A stretch of 64,000 bases of DNA, taken from NCBI RefSeq assembly GCF_001411805.1, contig NZ_CP007212.1, forward strand, positions 124,001 through 188,000, written 5' to 3'. The DNA comes from Burkholderia plantarii (GTDB taxonomy: Bacteria; Pseudomonadota; Gammaproteobacteria; Burkholderiales; Burkholderiaceae). The translations under genes and the position numbers were made by a program. Shown in pieces: positions 37,891-47,499 of this stretch; positions within the stretch are counted from its first letter, which is position 1, and each line of letters starts with the position of its first letter. The notes beneath the pieces are model-generated. The model saw only the letters and a list, made by a program, of their open reading frames with translations, did not search any database and was not told the DNA's origin.

Positions 37891-39053
37891 CGTCGCGAGA
37901 GGGGCTCGATGGCGGGCCGGATGTGCCGCGACGCGCGGGCGGGGTGGAGCGAGGCCGGGCGATGTCGCGAGCCATGGCGCGGGCGATGGCGCGGTCACCG
38001 GGGCCGGCGGCCCTCGAGGATCGGTGCCGCGCCTGTCATCGCGCCCGTCGTAACGGTCCCGGCGTGCCGACCAAGGCAGCGGCGGCGGTGGGGCCGGTAG
38101 GGGCGGCGGGACCGGCGCCGCGCCGCCCGCCGCGCCGCGGGCACGGGCCGGGCGCGCGGCACGGCCAGCGCGGGCTCGCCTATCTGGCGCTGCTGATCGG
38201 CATCGCGATCATCGGCGTGGTGGCGGCCGGCACGATCCAGCTTGGCGCGCTCTACCAGCGGCGCATGGCCGAGCGGGCGCTGCTCGATATCGGCGACGAG
38301 TTCCAGCGCGCGCTGCTCAGCTACACCGACAACACGCCGGTCGGCCAGCCCACCCAGCCGCGCTCGCTCGAGGAACTGGTGCGCGATCCGCGCTATCCAA
38401 ACCCGGTGCGCCACCTGCGCCGCATCCGTGCCGATCCGCTGACGGGCAAGGCCGACTGGGTGCTGGTGCGCTCGCCGAACGGGCAGACCATCGTCGGCAT
38501 CCACAGCGCGTCGCACGAGCGTCCGATCCAGCTGCGGCAGTTCCCCGAGCAGTTTCGCGGCTTCGAGGACAAGCACAGCTACACGCAATGGGTGTTCGTC
38601 GCGCGGCCCCCGCAACAGGGGCTCGGCGCGCGCGCGCCGGGCGGCGTGCCGGTGCCGGGCGTGGCGCCGGGCACGCCGCTGCCGGTGAGCGGGGACGACG
38701 ACGGCGCCGCGCCGGGGACGGGCGGCATGGCCGATGCCGGCTTCCCGGCGAGCGGCGGATTCGGTTCGGACGATGGCTTCGGCGGCGGGTTCGGCGGCGG
38801 CTTCTCGACCCGTGGCGGGTTCGGCTCCGGAGGCGGGTTCTCGAACGGCGGGAGCAGTGCGGGCGGCGGATTGTCGAACGGCGGCGGGTTCTCGTCGGGG
38901 GGCGGGTTCTCGACCAACGGCGGCTTCGGCTCGGGAGGCGGCGGCTCGAACGGCGGTTACCCGAATGGCGGCTTTTCGGGCGGCAGTGGATTCTCCAGCG
39001 GCGGATTCTCGGGTGGCGGCGGGTTCTCGTCGGGGAGCGGCGCCGGCAACTGA
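37887..39053 (+). CDS. Atypical pseudopilin with Gly/Ser/Phe-rich tail
   Basis: 388 aa if the coupled ATG at 37887 is used; that gives a 96-residue basic leader, so an internal start (37962 or 37974) is possible. The pilin-like segment is RG|LAYLALLIGIAIIGVVAAG, which lacks the usual Phe at +1 and Glu at +5. LRRIRADPLTGKADWVLVRSP and HSYTQWVFVARPP complete a small GspG-like domain. The final about 130 residues are Pro/Gly and then almost pure Gly/Ser/Phe/Asn repeats. It is the last gene of the operon. The tail may mediate assembly or adhesion; that is inference. Confidence 0.7.
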   Translation: MTSREGLDGGPDVPRRAGGVERGRAMSRAMARAMARSPGPAALEDRCRACHRARRNGPGVPTKAAAAVGPVGAAGPAPRRPPRRGHGPGARHGQRGLAYLALLIGIAIIGVVAAGTIQLGALYQRRMAERALLDIGDEFQRALLSYTDNTPVGQPTQPRSLEELVRDPRYPNPVRHLRRIRADPLTGKADWVLVRSPNGQTIVGIHSASHERPIQLRQFPEQFRGFEDKHSYTQWVFVARPPQQGLGARAPGGVPVPGVAPGTPLPVSGDDDGAAPGTGGMADAGFPASGGFGSDDGFGGGFGGGFSTRGGFGSGGGFSNGGSSAGGGLSNGGGFSSGGGFSTNGGFGSGGGGSNGGYPNGGFSGGSGFSSGGFSGGGGFSSGSGAGN

Positions 39054-39204
39054 GGCGTGCCGTGGCGTGCCGATGTGCGAAGGGCGCGCGCGACGGCTGC
39101 CGGCCGCGGCGCTCGCGCGATTGCGCCGGGTGGCGCACGGCCTCGGCGGTCCCGCGCAGCGCTTGCGGCCCGCCGTTCAGGCCGTGTCCGTTACTGCCCG
39201 TCGT

Positions 39205-39771
39205 TTAGCGCTCACCCGTGTCGCGATGCGTGGCCTGCCACGCGTCGAGTTGCGCCGACATCGCCAGCCGCAGCGCCGCATAGGCCTCGACGAGCCGTTC
39301 CAGCGAAAACGCGCGATTGAGCCCGCTCGGGTTCGGCAGCACCCACACGCGGGCATCCGCGAACGGGTCCGCCTGCTCGCCCCATGCGATCTCGCGCCGC
39401 TGCGTGAGCGCCGCGAACGCCGGCTTGCCGAGGAACGCGATCGCGCGCGGCCGGCACTGCGCGACCTTGGCGCGAAACGGCGCCACCGCGTCGCCCATCT
39501 CGATGCGCCCCAGCTCGGCCGCGCGGCGCGTCGGCCGCGTCGCCATCGAGGTGATGCCGCATCCATAGCGCAGCAGCGCGCGATCGTCCTCGGCGCGCAG
39601 CCGCACCGGCGTGAATCCCGCCAGATGCAGCGCGGGCCAGAAGCGGTTCGACGCCGAGCCGAAGTTGTGCCCCGACGTCGCGGCGAGCGGGCTCGGGTTG
39701 ATCCCGCAGAACAGCACCGGCAGATCGGGCAGCAGGACGTCGAACGGCGAGAGGGAAACGGGAGAGGTCAT
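39205..39771 (-). CDS. mug: Mismatch-specific uracil/thymine DNA glycosylase (Mug family)
   Basis: A 188-aa base-excision repair enzyme that removes U or T from G mismatches and bulky ethenocytosine. Motif 1 FCGINPSP (catalytic-loop GINPS, residues 22-28) and motif 2 LPNPSGLN (145-152) with ALHLAGF and GCGITS match Mug/TDG. The ATG at 39771 is the Met before the first beta strand; a much longer open frame upstream is not protein-like. Solitary gene, convergent with the secretion operon. Confidence 0.88.
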   Translation of the reverse strand: MTSPVSLSPFDVLLPDLPVLFCGINPSPLAATSGHNFGSASNRFWPALHLAGFTPVRLRAEDDRALLRYGCGITSMATRPTRRAAELGRIEMGDAVAPFRAKVAQCRPRAIAFLGKPAFAALTQRREIAWGEQADPFADARVWVLPNPSGLNRAFSLERLVEAYAALRLAMSAQLDAWQATHRDTGER

Positions 39772-39979
39772 GGCTGGCCGAATCAGGCGATGAGGGAGCG
39801 GGTGCGTCGGCCGCGAGCGACGGATCGTCCACTTGCGGGGCGTACCAGGATTGAGGCAATGCCCGTGCCTCCGATTCTCGCGGGCTTGGCCGTGGTCGCG
39901 CGGTTCCGTTCGTGCCCGTCGTTCGCTTGTTCGCCTCCGATACCGGCAACGAACCGGTGCGCGACCGGCCGCGATCGTT

Positions 39980-40339
39980 GAGCGTGCGCGAGCGGCGCGT
40001 CGTCTGCAGGATATCAAGACGGTGCAGATCGGCTGGCCGCCCGGCATGCCGCTCGTTCGCGAGACGGCGGCCAACCTGTACGACAGGGGGATCGCGCTGC
40101 CCGGTCGAATCGCGCGCGTGCCGTCGACGATCGTGGACGAGCAGGTGGTGCTGCTGCACGGCGTCGACAAGAAGTCGCGCGCCACGCCGCGAATCGATCT
40201 GGACACCGCGAAGGCGCGCACGCGGCAGGTGGCGAGGGGCGAGGGCATCGAAACGGCCGGCCTGAACGCGATGAACGCGGCCCCACGCCAAAAAAGCACG
40301 GAACGAGTGACCCATGGCGAGCCGCCACATCGGCGGTGA
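39980..40339 (+). pseudogene. Decayed RelE/HigB-type (Gp49) toxin gene
   Basis: From about 40010 the frame reads DIKTVQIGWPPGMPLVRETA, then RIARVPSTIVDEQVVLLHGV and DKKSRATPRIDLDTAKARTR. This is the core of the phage Gp49/HigB-like toxin family (GWPxGMP, RIARV, VLLHGF.KK, TP..D...A..R). The N-terminal part, including the start, is not recognisable, and Gly/Trp positions in the middle strand are lost (LYDRGIALPG). The upstream region 39772-39980 holds nothing else. It probably no longer makes an active toxin. Confidence 0.6.
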
Positions 40340-40390
40340 CTTCGACGCGTTCCTCGCCGAGGAAGCGATGCTCGAGGCGGCCACGGCGCC
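40314..40390 (+). pseudogene. Truncated cognate antitoxin fragment
   Basis: ATG 40314 begins ASRHIGGDFDAFLAEEAMLE and then EAATA, the conserved opening of XRE-type antitoxins paired with Gp49/HigB toxins (RHIGS.FDDFL.EEG.LEE.TA). After about 25 residues similarity stops and the DNA runs into the 3' end of the chemoreceptor gene. The helix-turn-helix is therefore missing. It overlaps the toxin remnant, as in intact modules. Confidence 0.6.
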
Positions 40391-40430
40391 CGCGCATCGC
40401 GGAGCCGGCCCCGCGCGGTGTCCCGCGCCA

Positions 40431-42026
40431 TCAGGCCGGCATCGCCTCCAGCGTCGATTCCACCGTGGTGCGGAATACGCTGACCGTCTCCAGCAGCCGT
40501 TCGGCCTGCGACACCAGCATCTCGGTGGCCGTGCTCGACTGCTCGACCAGCGCCGCGTTCTGCTGCGTGCTGTCCTCGAGCTGCTCGATCATGGTGCGGA
40601 CCTCGCCGATGCGGCGCGTCTGCACCTTACACGCGTCGTTGATCTCGCTCATGATCGACGTGACGTTGCGCGACGACTGGATCACGTCCTCGATGGTCGA
40701 GCCGGCCACCGACACGAGCCGCCCGCCGTCGCTCACGCGCGCGTTGCTCTCCTGCACCAGCGACTTGATCTCCTTGGCGGCCGCCGCGCTCTTCTGCGCG
40801 AGGATCCGCACCTCGCCCGCCACCACCGCGAAGCCGCGTCCGTGGCCGCCGGCCTTGGCGGCCTCCACGGCCGCGTTGAGCGCGAGGATGTTGGTCTGGA
40901 ACGCGATCGCGTCGATCACCGAGATGATCTCGCCGATCCGGTGCGAGGACGCGTCGATGCCGCGCATCGTCTCCACCACCCGGCCGACCGCGTCGCCGCC
41001 GTTGCTGGCGGTGGACGAGGCCTTGTTGGCGAGTTCGTCGGCGTGGCCGGCGTTCGAGGCGTTCTCGGAGACGCTGGTGTCGAACTCGCCGAGCGCGTTG
41101 GTGGCCTGTTCGAGCGCGACGGCCTGCTTGCTGGTGCGCGCGCTCAGGTCGTTGGTGCCGTGCGCGATCTCGCGGCTCGCCTGCACCACGCCGTCGGCGG
41201 CCTCGCGCACGCGCTCGACGATCTCGGCGAGGCTGTCGCGCATCTTGGTGACGGCGGCCATCACGCTGGTGTCGTCCGAGGAATGCGCGGGCGAGCGCAC
41301 CGACAGGTTGCCGGCGCGGATCGCCTCGGCGAAACCGATCATCTCGCGCGGATCGGCGCCGAGCGTCGATGAAATGTTGCGCGTGACGAGCCAGGCGATC
41401 GCGAGGCTCAGCAGGCAGGCGCCGGCGGTCAGCGCGGCCATCAGGATCTTGAAGGCGCGGCTGGTGTCGCGCGCCTCCATCCCCTCGGTCGCGTTCAGTG
41501 AATCCTCGTAGTCGATCATGGTGTTGACCGCCGCGAGCCAGGCGACCAGCGCGGGCCGCGCGCTCTCGAGCAGCACCTTGCGCGCCTCGTCGGGCTGGTT
41601 GTGGGTCTGCAGGTCGATCACCTGGTCGATCAGCGGCATCGCGCGCGCCTGCGCGGCCTGGATGCCCTGGTAGATCGATTTTTCCTCGGGCGTGATGTTG
41701 TCGCTCGGCAGGAAGATGGTCTCGAACGGCTTGGCCGATTCGTCATAGTCGTTCTGCAGCTTGCGGATCTGCTGGATCACGGCCGGCAGCTCGTCGGGGG
41801 CGACCAGCGTGACGTCGCGCAGCGCGATCGAGCGGTCGTGGACGCTGCCGCGGAAGTTCACGGCGTAGCGCTCCTTCACGCCGTTCAGGTCGATGATGTC
41901 GTCGAGCCGTTCGCGGATGTTCTGCACCTGCAGGATCGCGATCACGGCTAGCGCCACCATGGCGACCAGCATCATGCCGAAGCTGACGATCAGCTTGCCC
42001 CGCACACTTCTGATTCGAATTTTCAT
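40431..42026 (-). CDS. Methyl-accepting chemotaxis protein
   Basis: A 531-aa transmembrane chemoreceptor. Transmembrane 1 ([20 protein letters not shown]) is followed by a four-helix-bundle periplasmic sensor (about 32-188), transmembrane 2 ([18 protein letters not shown]), HAMP (about 213-265) and the cytoplasmic signalling coiled coil with the hairpin tip [21 protein letters not shown]. It lacks a C-terminal CheR-binding pentapeptide, ending ESTLEAMPA. The ligand is unknown. It stands alone; its 3' end abuts the toxin-antitoxin remnant. Confidence 0.94.
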   Translation of the reverse strand: MKIRIRSVRGKLIVSFGMMLVAMVALAVIAILQVQNIRERLDDIIDLNGVKERYAVNFRGSVHDRSIALRDVTLVAPDELPAVIQQIRKLQNDYDESAKPFETIFLPSDNITPEEKSIYQGIQAAQARAMPLIDQVIDLQTHNQPDEARKVLLESARPALVAWLAAVNTMIDYEDSLNATEGMEARDTSRAFKILMAALTAGACLLSLAIAWLVTRNISSTLGADPREMIGFAEAIRAGNLSVRSPAHSSDDTSVMAAVTKMRDSLAEIVERVREAADGVVQASREIAHGTNDLSARTSKQAVALEQATNALGEFDTSVSENASNAGHADELANKASSTASNGGDAVGRVVETMRGIDASSHRIGEIISVIDAIAFQTNILALNAAVEAAKAGGHGRGFAVVAGEVRILAQKSAAAAKEIKSLVQESNARVSDGGRLVSVAGSTIEDVIQSSRNVTSIMSEINDACKVQTRRIGEVRTMIEQLEDSTQQNAALVEQSSTATEMLVSQAERLLETVSVFRTTVESTLEAMPA

Positions 42027-42213
42027 GTTTTCCCCGAGCGCCCGGGCGACTTCTGGATCTGGTTGGTCTCCGTGATCACGCGCGGCCGCGTCCCCAGGCT
42101 TGGACGGAACCGGTACGTGCGACGGCGCGGCAGCCGGGCCGCCCGTACGTAAACGGTTCGACCCGGTGGTTTATTCCGTTTTCGGGCGCAACCGGTTACA
42201 GCGGATCGAAAAT

Positions 42214-43221
42214 TTATTCGTCCGGGCCGCGTTCGCGGCGGTAGGTCGGGCGCGAGCGGCGGCGGAACGTGCTCGGATCGGCGCCGTACAGGGCCTGGAA
42301 CCCCACCGAGAAATTGCTGCGGCTCGCCATGCCGACCGCCTTCGCCACCGCGGCCACCGGCAGCGTGGTGGTGGCGAGCAGCTCGGCCGCGCGGCGCAGG
42401 CGCACCGTCTTGAGCATCGCCATCGGCGGCTGGCCGAACGCCTCGGCGAAGCGCGCGGCGAACGCCGAGCGGCTCATCGAGGCGAGCGCCGCGAGCCGTT
42501 CGACGGTGAGCGCCTGCGCGGGGCGCTCGAAGATCGCCGTAAGCGCGGCGGCCAGGCGCGGGTCGGCGAGGCCGCCGGCCCAGGGCAGCACGGCGCCGCC
42601 GGCGGCCTCGACGGCGTGGGCCGGGGTGGACGGATCGGCGGCGGCGTCGATGTGACGGCGCAGCGCCATCACCAGACATTGCTTGAGCAGCGCCTCGACC
42701 AGCACGCGCGAGCCGGGACCGGGCCGCGCCGATTCGGCCAGCAGCAGCACGAACTGGTCGCGCAGGCCCGAGGCCGCGTCGAAGCGCACGACGAGCGGAC
42801 GCGCGAGCGGCCCGAACGGATCGGCCGCGGCGCCGGGGCCGAGATCGAGTTCGCCGCAGGCGGTGACCACGCCCTCGGCGCCGTCGCCCACGCTGACCAC
42901 GGGCGCGGTTTCGCGCGCGAGCGCGGAGCCCACGCGCGAGCGCTCGACGCTGCGCGCGGCCGTGTGCTCCGGCGTATCGATCCGGTAGACCGCGCCGGCC
43001 GGCAGCAGCACGAAGCAGTGGGGCGCGAGCGGCACGCGCGTGCCATCGCCGAGCGCCAGCGCGCCGCCGCCCGACAGGCAGTAGTGCAGGCTCGCCACGC
43101 GGCAGGGCTCGAAGCGCACGCCCCAGCCGCGGCGGATGTCGCAGATCGAAAAATTGACCACGCCGAGATCGAGCGTGGCGAGCAGATGATCGAGCAGGGG
43201 GGCGGAGCAGGGGGCGTGCAT
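42214..43221 (-). CDS. AraC-family transcriptional regulator (cupin type)
   Basis: A 335-aa regulator. The N-terminal about 200 residues form a cupin-like sensor (CRVASLHYCLSGGGALALGDG, PHCFVLLPAGAVYRID). The C-terminal AraC/XylS DNA-binding domain has both helix-turn-helix units (LTVERLAALASMSRSAFAARF and LPVAAVAKAVGMASRSNFSV). It is transcribed divergently from the carboxymuconolactone-decarboxylase-family gene at 43311, with under 100 bases between them. Cupin-type AraC regulators often pair with such genes, so it is the likely controller. Confidence 0.9.
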   Translation of the reverse strand: MHAPCSAPLLDHLLATLDLGVVNFSICDIRRGWGVRFEPCRVASLHYCLSGGGALALGDGTRVPLAPHCFVLLPAGAVYRIDTPEHTAARSVERSRVGSALARETAPVVSVGDGAEGVVTACGELDLGPGAAADPFGPLARPLVVRFDAASGLRDQFVLLLAESARPGPGSRVLVEALLKQCLVMALRRHIDAAADPSTPAHAVEAAGGAVLPWAGGLADPRLAAALTAIFERPAQALTVERLAALASMSRSAFAARFAEAFGQPPMAMLKTVRLRRAAELLATTTLPVAAVAKAVGMASRSNFSVGFQALYGADPSTFRRRSRPTYRRERGPDE

Positions 43222-43310
43222 GGCTGGACGATTCGGAACCAGGTCGAGACCAATTCGAACCCACCCGCCGCTACGATGACAGGCGATATCCCCTGTTCAT
43301 GGAGGCAGTG

Positions 43311-43616
43311 ATGTTCGACCCGAAGAATCTTACCCTGTTGAAGAAGCTGGACGAAAACGCACCGGACGCGATGAAGTCGTTCTGGGCATTCGATCATGCC
43401 GTGTTCGAGGACGGCGCGCTGAGCGCGCAGACCAAGCAACTGATCGCGGTGGCCGTCGCGCTGACGACGCAGTGCCCGTACTGCATCGACCTTCACGGCA
43501 AGGCGGCGCGCCAGGCCGGCGCGAGCGAGGCGCAACTGACCGAGGCCGCGCTCGTCGCGGCCGCGATCCGCGCCGGCGGGGCGATCACGCACGCCACGCA
43601 TCTGTTGCGCGGCTGA
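43311..43616 (+). CDS. Carboxymuconolactone decarboxylase (AhpD-like) family protein
   Basis: A 101-aa all-helical protein. ATG 43311 is chosen for the GGAGG at 43301-43305 five bases upstream; the earlier ATG at 43299 overlaps that site. The redox-type motif TTQCPYCIDLHGKAAR supplies a CxxC pair and His, as in AhpD alkylhydroperoxidases and small CMD-family proteins. A thiol-based role in detoxification or redox sensing is likely. Control by the divergent AraC-type regulator is inferred from the arrangement. Confidence 0.85.
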   Translation: MFDPKNLTLLKKLDENAPDAMKSFWAFDHAVFEDGALSAQTKQLIAVAVALTTQCPYCIDLHGKAARQAGASEAQLTEAALVAAAIRAGGAITHATHLLRG

Positions 43617-43813
43617 GCGGGCGCGTAGGCGGCGCGGCCCGCGGCTGGCCGGCGGCGGATGCCGCGAATGATGGCGTTCGGGGCGACGCCGGCAGCATGC
43701 CGGCCCGCGCCGGATGGGAAGCGAACCGGATCGAACCGCGACTTCCGCCCGACCCGATCCGGTCCCGACGCGGGCCGACCGGACCGCGCGCGGTGCCGGC
43801 CAGCCCCCTTTCG

Positions 43814-44146
43814 TCAGGCGTTGCCGACCAGTCCGGGCGCTTCGGCCGAGGCGCTCAGCTGGCGATCGAAGCCGGCCGCGTCGAGTTCGTCGGCGAGGTC
43901 GCGCAGCGCATGGCTCGCGGCGGCGCGATCGTCGTTCTGGTCGTGCGGGATCACGTTCAGGGTCTGCGTGATGCCGGGCGCGGTCTCGTCGAGCGTGATC
44001 ATCACGCCGTGCTTGCTGACGCCGTAGGTGCGGGCGCCGCGCGGGCCGCCGGCGATGCTTGCGAACGGAATCAGCTTCCAGGTGGGCAAGCCGCGCAGAT
44101 CGCGGATCGGCGCATGAATCACCACCGCGCGCATGTCGTTCACCAT
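43814..44146 (-). CDS. Hypothetical protein
   Basis: A 110-aa soluble protein I do not recognise. The start at 44146 is supported by a full AGGAGG sequence (plus-strand about 44151-44157). It has a compact alpha/beta-looking body: VVIHAPIRDLRG, LIPFASIAGG, HGVMITLDETAPGIT, LNVIPHDQND, then a helix DRAAASHALRDLADELDAAGF. No signal peptide or membrane segment. The strong ribosome binding site and balanced amino-acid composition argue for a real gene. No operon partner. Confidence 0.65.
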   Translation of the reverse strand: MVNDMRAVVIHAPIRDLRGLPTWKLIPFASIAGGPRGARTYGVSKHGVMITLDETAPGITQTLNVIPHDQNDDRAAASHALRDLADELDAAGFDRQLSASAEAPGLVGNA

Positions 44147-44665
44147 GTCGATCCTCCTCGATGACGGTAGGCAGGGTTGTCGGCCGATCGGGGCAGTGTA
44201 GTGAAACCGCTCGCGATCGCATCCGAATGGATCAAGCGCGTCGGGACCCTCGGCACGCCGTGCCCGCGCCGCCTGCGCCACCTCAGGGCGCGGGCCGCCC
44301 GTGCCCGATTTGCCCGAGTACCGACTTGACCGACTCCAGGACGTCGTCCGACGACGACGAATCGATTCTCGCGATCGCGCGTGTCGCCGCGATTGCACCG
44401 ATCTGCGCGGCGATCGTGCCGGCGCAGCCGGTGGCTCGAGCGGACGGGCGCGGCGCGACCGGCTGCGTCGATCGGGATGCCGGCGCCAGGCGCGGCCGGC
44501 CCGGTCGAGTGGCGTGACGAGCGCGGGCGGGCGCGGGCGGACGCGGTGCCGCGCCGCGCGGGGGCGGCTGGTGCCGCGCGACCGGGTCCGCGCCGGTTCG
44601 CCGAACGCCCGATGCGGCACCCGGCCAGCCGGGCCGCACGCCGTGCCGCCGCCTCGGCTTCGCGT
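44147..44665. other. Gene-free stretch
   Basis: About 520 bases with no gene I can support. On the minus strand a frame ending at 44283 has a protein-like last 40 residues (IAAQIGAIAATRAIARIDSS, then DDVLESVKSVLGQIG) but no Met start or ribosome binding site nearby. It could be a remnant. Confidence 0.35.
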
Positions 44666-45589
44666 TCAATCGTTGAACACAACCGTCCGTTTCGCGCGTT
44701 CGTCGACGGCGAGCGAGAACACGTCGGGCCGCGCGTAATGGCCCGTCACGTCGAAGTCGTAGCGGGCGCGCGTCAGTTCGGCGGTGTCGACCTCGGCGAT
44801 CACGAGCCCGGTCTCGCCGGCGAGCGGCCCCGCCAGCACGTCGCCGAGCGGCCCGACGATCACGCTGCCGCCGTTGATCAGCGGCCGCCGCGGGTCCCAG
44901 TCCGGCACCTCGATGCCGAGCGCGGCCGGCGACGGCTGCACCTGGCACGCGCTCACCACGAAGCAGCGCCCCTCGTGCGCGATGTGGCGCATCGAGTTCT
45001 GCCAGATCTCGCGTTCGTCCACGGTCGGCGCGCACCAAATTTCCACGCCCTTCGCGTACATCGCCATGCGCAGCAGCGGCATGTGGTTCTCCCAGCAGAT
45101 CACGGCGCCGGCGCGGCCGGCCGCCGTCTCCACGACCGGCAGCGTCGAGCCGTCGCCTTGCCCCCAGATCAGCCGCTCGGTGCCGGTCGGCATCAGCTTG
45201 CGGTGCTTCGCGACGAGGCCGGCGGCCGGATCGAAGAACAGCGCCGTGCAGTACAGCGTCGCGCCGGCGCGCTCGATCACGCCGATCACGAGCGAGGCGC
45301 CGCTGCGCGCCGACAGTCCGGCCAGCGCCTCGGTCTCCGGCCCCGGCACGTCGATCGCGTTGCCGTGATAGCGCGCGAACGCGTCGCGGCCTTCCGGCAA
45401 CCGATAGCCGAGCCGGGTGCCGAACGTCTCGCCTTTCGGATAGCCGCCCAGCAGCGCCTCGGGCATCACCACCAGCGCCAGCCGCTCGAGGCGGATCGCG
45501 TCCTCGAACGCGAGGATCCGTTGCAGGGTCTCGGCCTTGCCGAGCGGGGAGGCGCCGATCTGCAGCGCGGCGATTCGGGATTGGGGCAT
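44666..45589 (-). CDS. Nitrilase (carbon-nitrogen hydrolase)
   Basis: A 307-aa enzyme hydrolysing nitriles to carboxylic acids and ammonia. The catalytic triad is visible: Glu44 in [14 protein letters not shown], Lys131 in [14 protein letters not shown] and Cys165 in [14 protein letters not shown]. The CWENHMPL and GYPKGETFG segments are those of true nitrilases and not of amidases or ureidopropionases. Plant-derived aliphatic or aryl nitriles are plausible substrates. It is divergent from the LysR-type regulator at 45750, which probably controls it. Confidence 0.92.
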   Translation of the reverse strand: MPQSRIAALQIGASPLGKAETLQRILAFEDAIRLERLALVVMPEALLGGYPKGETFGTRLGYRLPEGRDAFARYHGNAIDVPGPETEALAGLSARSGASLVIGVIERAGATLYCTALFFDPAAGLVAKHRKLMPTGTERLIWGQGDGSTLPVVETAAGRAGAVICWENHMPLLRMAMYAKGVEIWCAPTVDEREIWQNSMRHIAHEGRCFVVSACQVQPSPAALGIEVPDWDPRRPLINGGSVIVGPLGDVLAGPLAGETGLVIAEVDTAELTRARYDFDVTGHYARPDVFSLAVDERAKRTVVFND

Positions 45590-45749
45590 GGCGGGCTCCG
45601 GTGGTGGCGATCGCGCCGCCGGCGCGGGCTTTCGCGTTATCGACGGGATATCTCGATTCGCGCTCCGATCCGGGTTCCGGGGCGCGTTTCGATGCCCATA
45701 TCATGGCGCGATGCCCCGCCCGACAATACGGGCCAGCCCACTTTTCGAT

Positions 45750-46712
45750 ATGAATGCCATGAATATCGCCGATGTCGATCTGAACCTGATGAAGGTGTTC
45801 GAAGCGCTGTTCGACGAGGGCGGCGCGAGCCGCGCGGCGATCCGGCTCGACCTCACGCAGTCGGCCGTCAGCGCCGCGCTGCGGCGCCTGCGCGTGCTCT
45901 ACGGCGATCCGCTGTTCGTGCGCACCGGTCGCGGCCTCGCGCCCACCGCGCGTGCGCGCGAGCTGAAGCCGCTGATCGGCGAGGCGCTCGACCGCTGCCG
46001 GCAGAGCCTCGCGTTCGGCGCGCCGGCGCCGGCCTCGTTCGAGGGGCGCGCCGTGTCGGTCGCGATGTCGGACGATTTCGAGATCGCGTTCGGCCGTCGC
46101 CTCATCGAGCGCGCCGCGCAGCTCGCGCCGGGCCTGCGCGTGATCTTCCGGCAGACCCACAGCCAGATCGTCGGCGACGCGCTCGCGAACCGCGAGGCCG
46201 ATCTGGCGATCGCGGCGGGCGGCTTCGCCACGCGCGGGCTCGGCCACATGGCGCTCGGCGACGGGCGCTACGCCTGCCTGCTCGATCCGGCCGGCGCGCC
46301 CGGACCCGGGCGGTATACGCTGACGCTCGACGATTTCCTCGCGCGCGAGCACGTGCTGGTGTCGTCGGGCGGGGTGGTCGGGATCGTCGACGAGGCGCTC
46401 GCCGAGATCGGGCGCCGCCGCACGGTGCGCGCGTCCACCACGCATTTCGCCGCGCTGCCGTTCCTGCTGCGCGGCACGTCGGCCGTGGCGACGATTCCGC
46501 ATCACGCGGCCGACGCGATCGCGCGCATGACGGGGCTCGCGCTCATGGCGTGCCCGCTCGCGATGCCGGCCTACCCGGTCGCGCTCGGCTGGCGCGTCAG
46601 TACGTTGCGGGACGCGGCCGTCGCGAAGCTGCGGCAGGCGATCGTGGACTGCTTCGCGGGGTTTGCGGCGGCAGGCGATCCGGCGGCCGGTGGTTACGGC
46701 GACCGGGCGTAG
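45750..46712 (+). CDS. LysR-family transcriptional regulator
   Basis: A 320-aa regulator. ATG 45750 is chosen since the conserved N-terminus starts at once (IADVDLNLMKVFEALFDEGG); 45759 is an alternative and earlier ATGs give non-conserved prefixes. The winged helix-turn-helix reads ASRAAIRLDLTQSAVSAALRRL followed by FVRTGRGLAPTARA, typical of the NodD/LinR-like subgroup. The C-terminal effector domain follows. Divergent from the nitrilase gene across about 160 bases, the classic LysR arrangement. Confidence 0.92.
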   Translation: MNAMNIADVDLNLMKVFEALFDEGGASRAAIRLDLTQSAVSAALRRLRVLYGDPLFVRTGRGLAPTARARELKPLIGEALDRCRQSLAFGAPAPASFEGRAVSVAMSDDFEIAFGRRLIERAAQLAPGLRVIFRQTHSQIVGDALANREADLAIAAGGFATRGLGHMALGDGRYACLLDPAGAPGPGRYTLTLDDFLAREHVLVSSGGVVGIVDEALAEIGRRRTVRASTTHFAALPFLLRGTSAVATIPHHAADAIARMTGLALMACPLAMPAYPVALGWRVSTLRDAAVAKLRQAIVDCFAGFAAAGDPAAGGYGDRA

Positions 46713-46821
46713 CGCGTGGCGCGGTGGGCGGCACGAATGAATGGCCACGGGGCGCGGAGGGGCGATTGAGCGGCGGGCGGGCGACCGGGCGTTCGGTGAG
46801 CGGCGAACATTGGGTGGCAAC

Positions 46822-47120
46822 GGCCAAGACCAACGGCCAAGACCAACGGCCAAGACCAACGGCCAAGACCAACGGCCAAGACCAACGGCCAAGACCAACG
46901 GCCAAGACCAACGGCCAAGACCAACGGCCAAGACCAACGGCCAAGACCAACGGCCAAGACCAACGGCCAAGACCAACGGCCAAGACCAACGGCCAAGACC
47001 AACGGCCAAGACCAACGGCCAAGACCAACGGCCAAGACCAACGGCCAAGACCAACGGCCAAGACCAACGGCCAAGACCAACCGCCAAGACCAACCGCCAA
47101 GATCAACCGCCAAGACCAAC
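46822..47120. repeat. Minisatellite: 23 tandem copies of a 13-bp unit
   Basis: Twenty perfect copies of GGCCAAGACCAAC (46822-47081) are followed by three copies starting with C (47082-47120), the middle one with one further change. The array lies in the gap 46713-47499 between two rightward genes. Since 13 is not a multiple of three, open frames through it are artefacts of the period. The rest of the gap shows no gene. Likely hypervariable in copy number by slippage. Confidence 0.97.
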
Positions 47121-47499
47121 GAGCGCCGCCGACGGGCAAACCCGCCCAGGCGACCCCGTCGGGCCCGCCCGCGGCGGCCACCCCATGCGGCCGACCACGA
47201 AGCCTCCAATCCTGCGCAAGCAGGCGGCCAGGCGCAATCGCTCCCCGTCGCTCCCTGCCGCCGAGGGGCGCGAACCAGACGCGAACCGGGCGCAAATCAG
47301 GCACCGTTTCGAAATGTCCCACCCCTGATCCTGCGCCGACTCGGGCGAGATTTCCCGCGCCGTCTCGCGCCGGGCCGGTTACCATCGCGGCATCCCGTGG
47401 TGTCACGAAAGCGTCACGCAGTACGCGCAGCGTCCATGGCGGATCGACGCGTTTCTAGGACGACACACCACACCGACCGAGGACGAGGAGGATGACGAC

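Noticed and set aside
39205..40431. 408-aa protein ending in the Mug domain
   Set aside because: The region before residue Met at 39771 is Arg-rich and not Mug-like, and the opposite strand there holds toxin-antitoxin remnants.
44283..47093. 936-codon leftward frame with repeated VLAVGLGRWSWPL
   Set aside because: The repeat is simply the 13-bp minisatellite read in three frames; the rest overlaps nitrilase and LysR genes in a wrong frame.
46822..47120. CRISPR array
   Set aside because: Units are 13 bp, head to tail, without spacers, and no cas genes are present.
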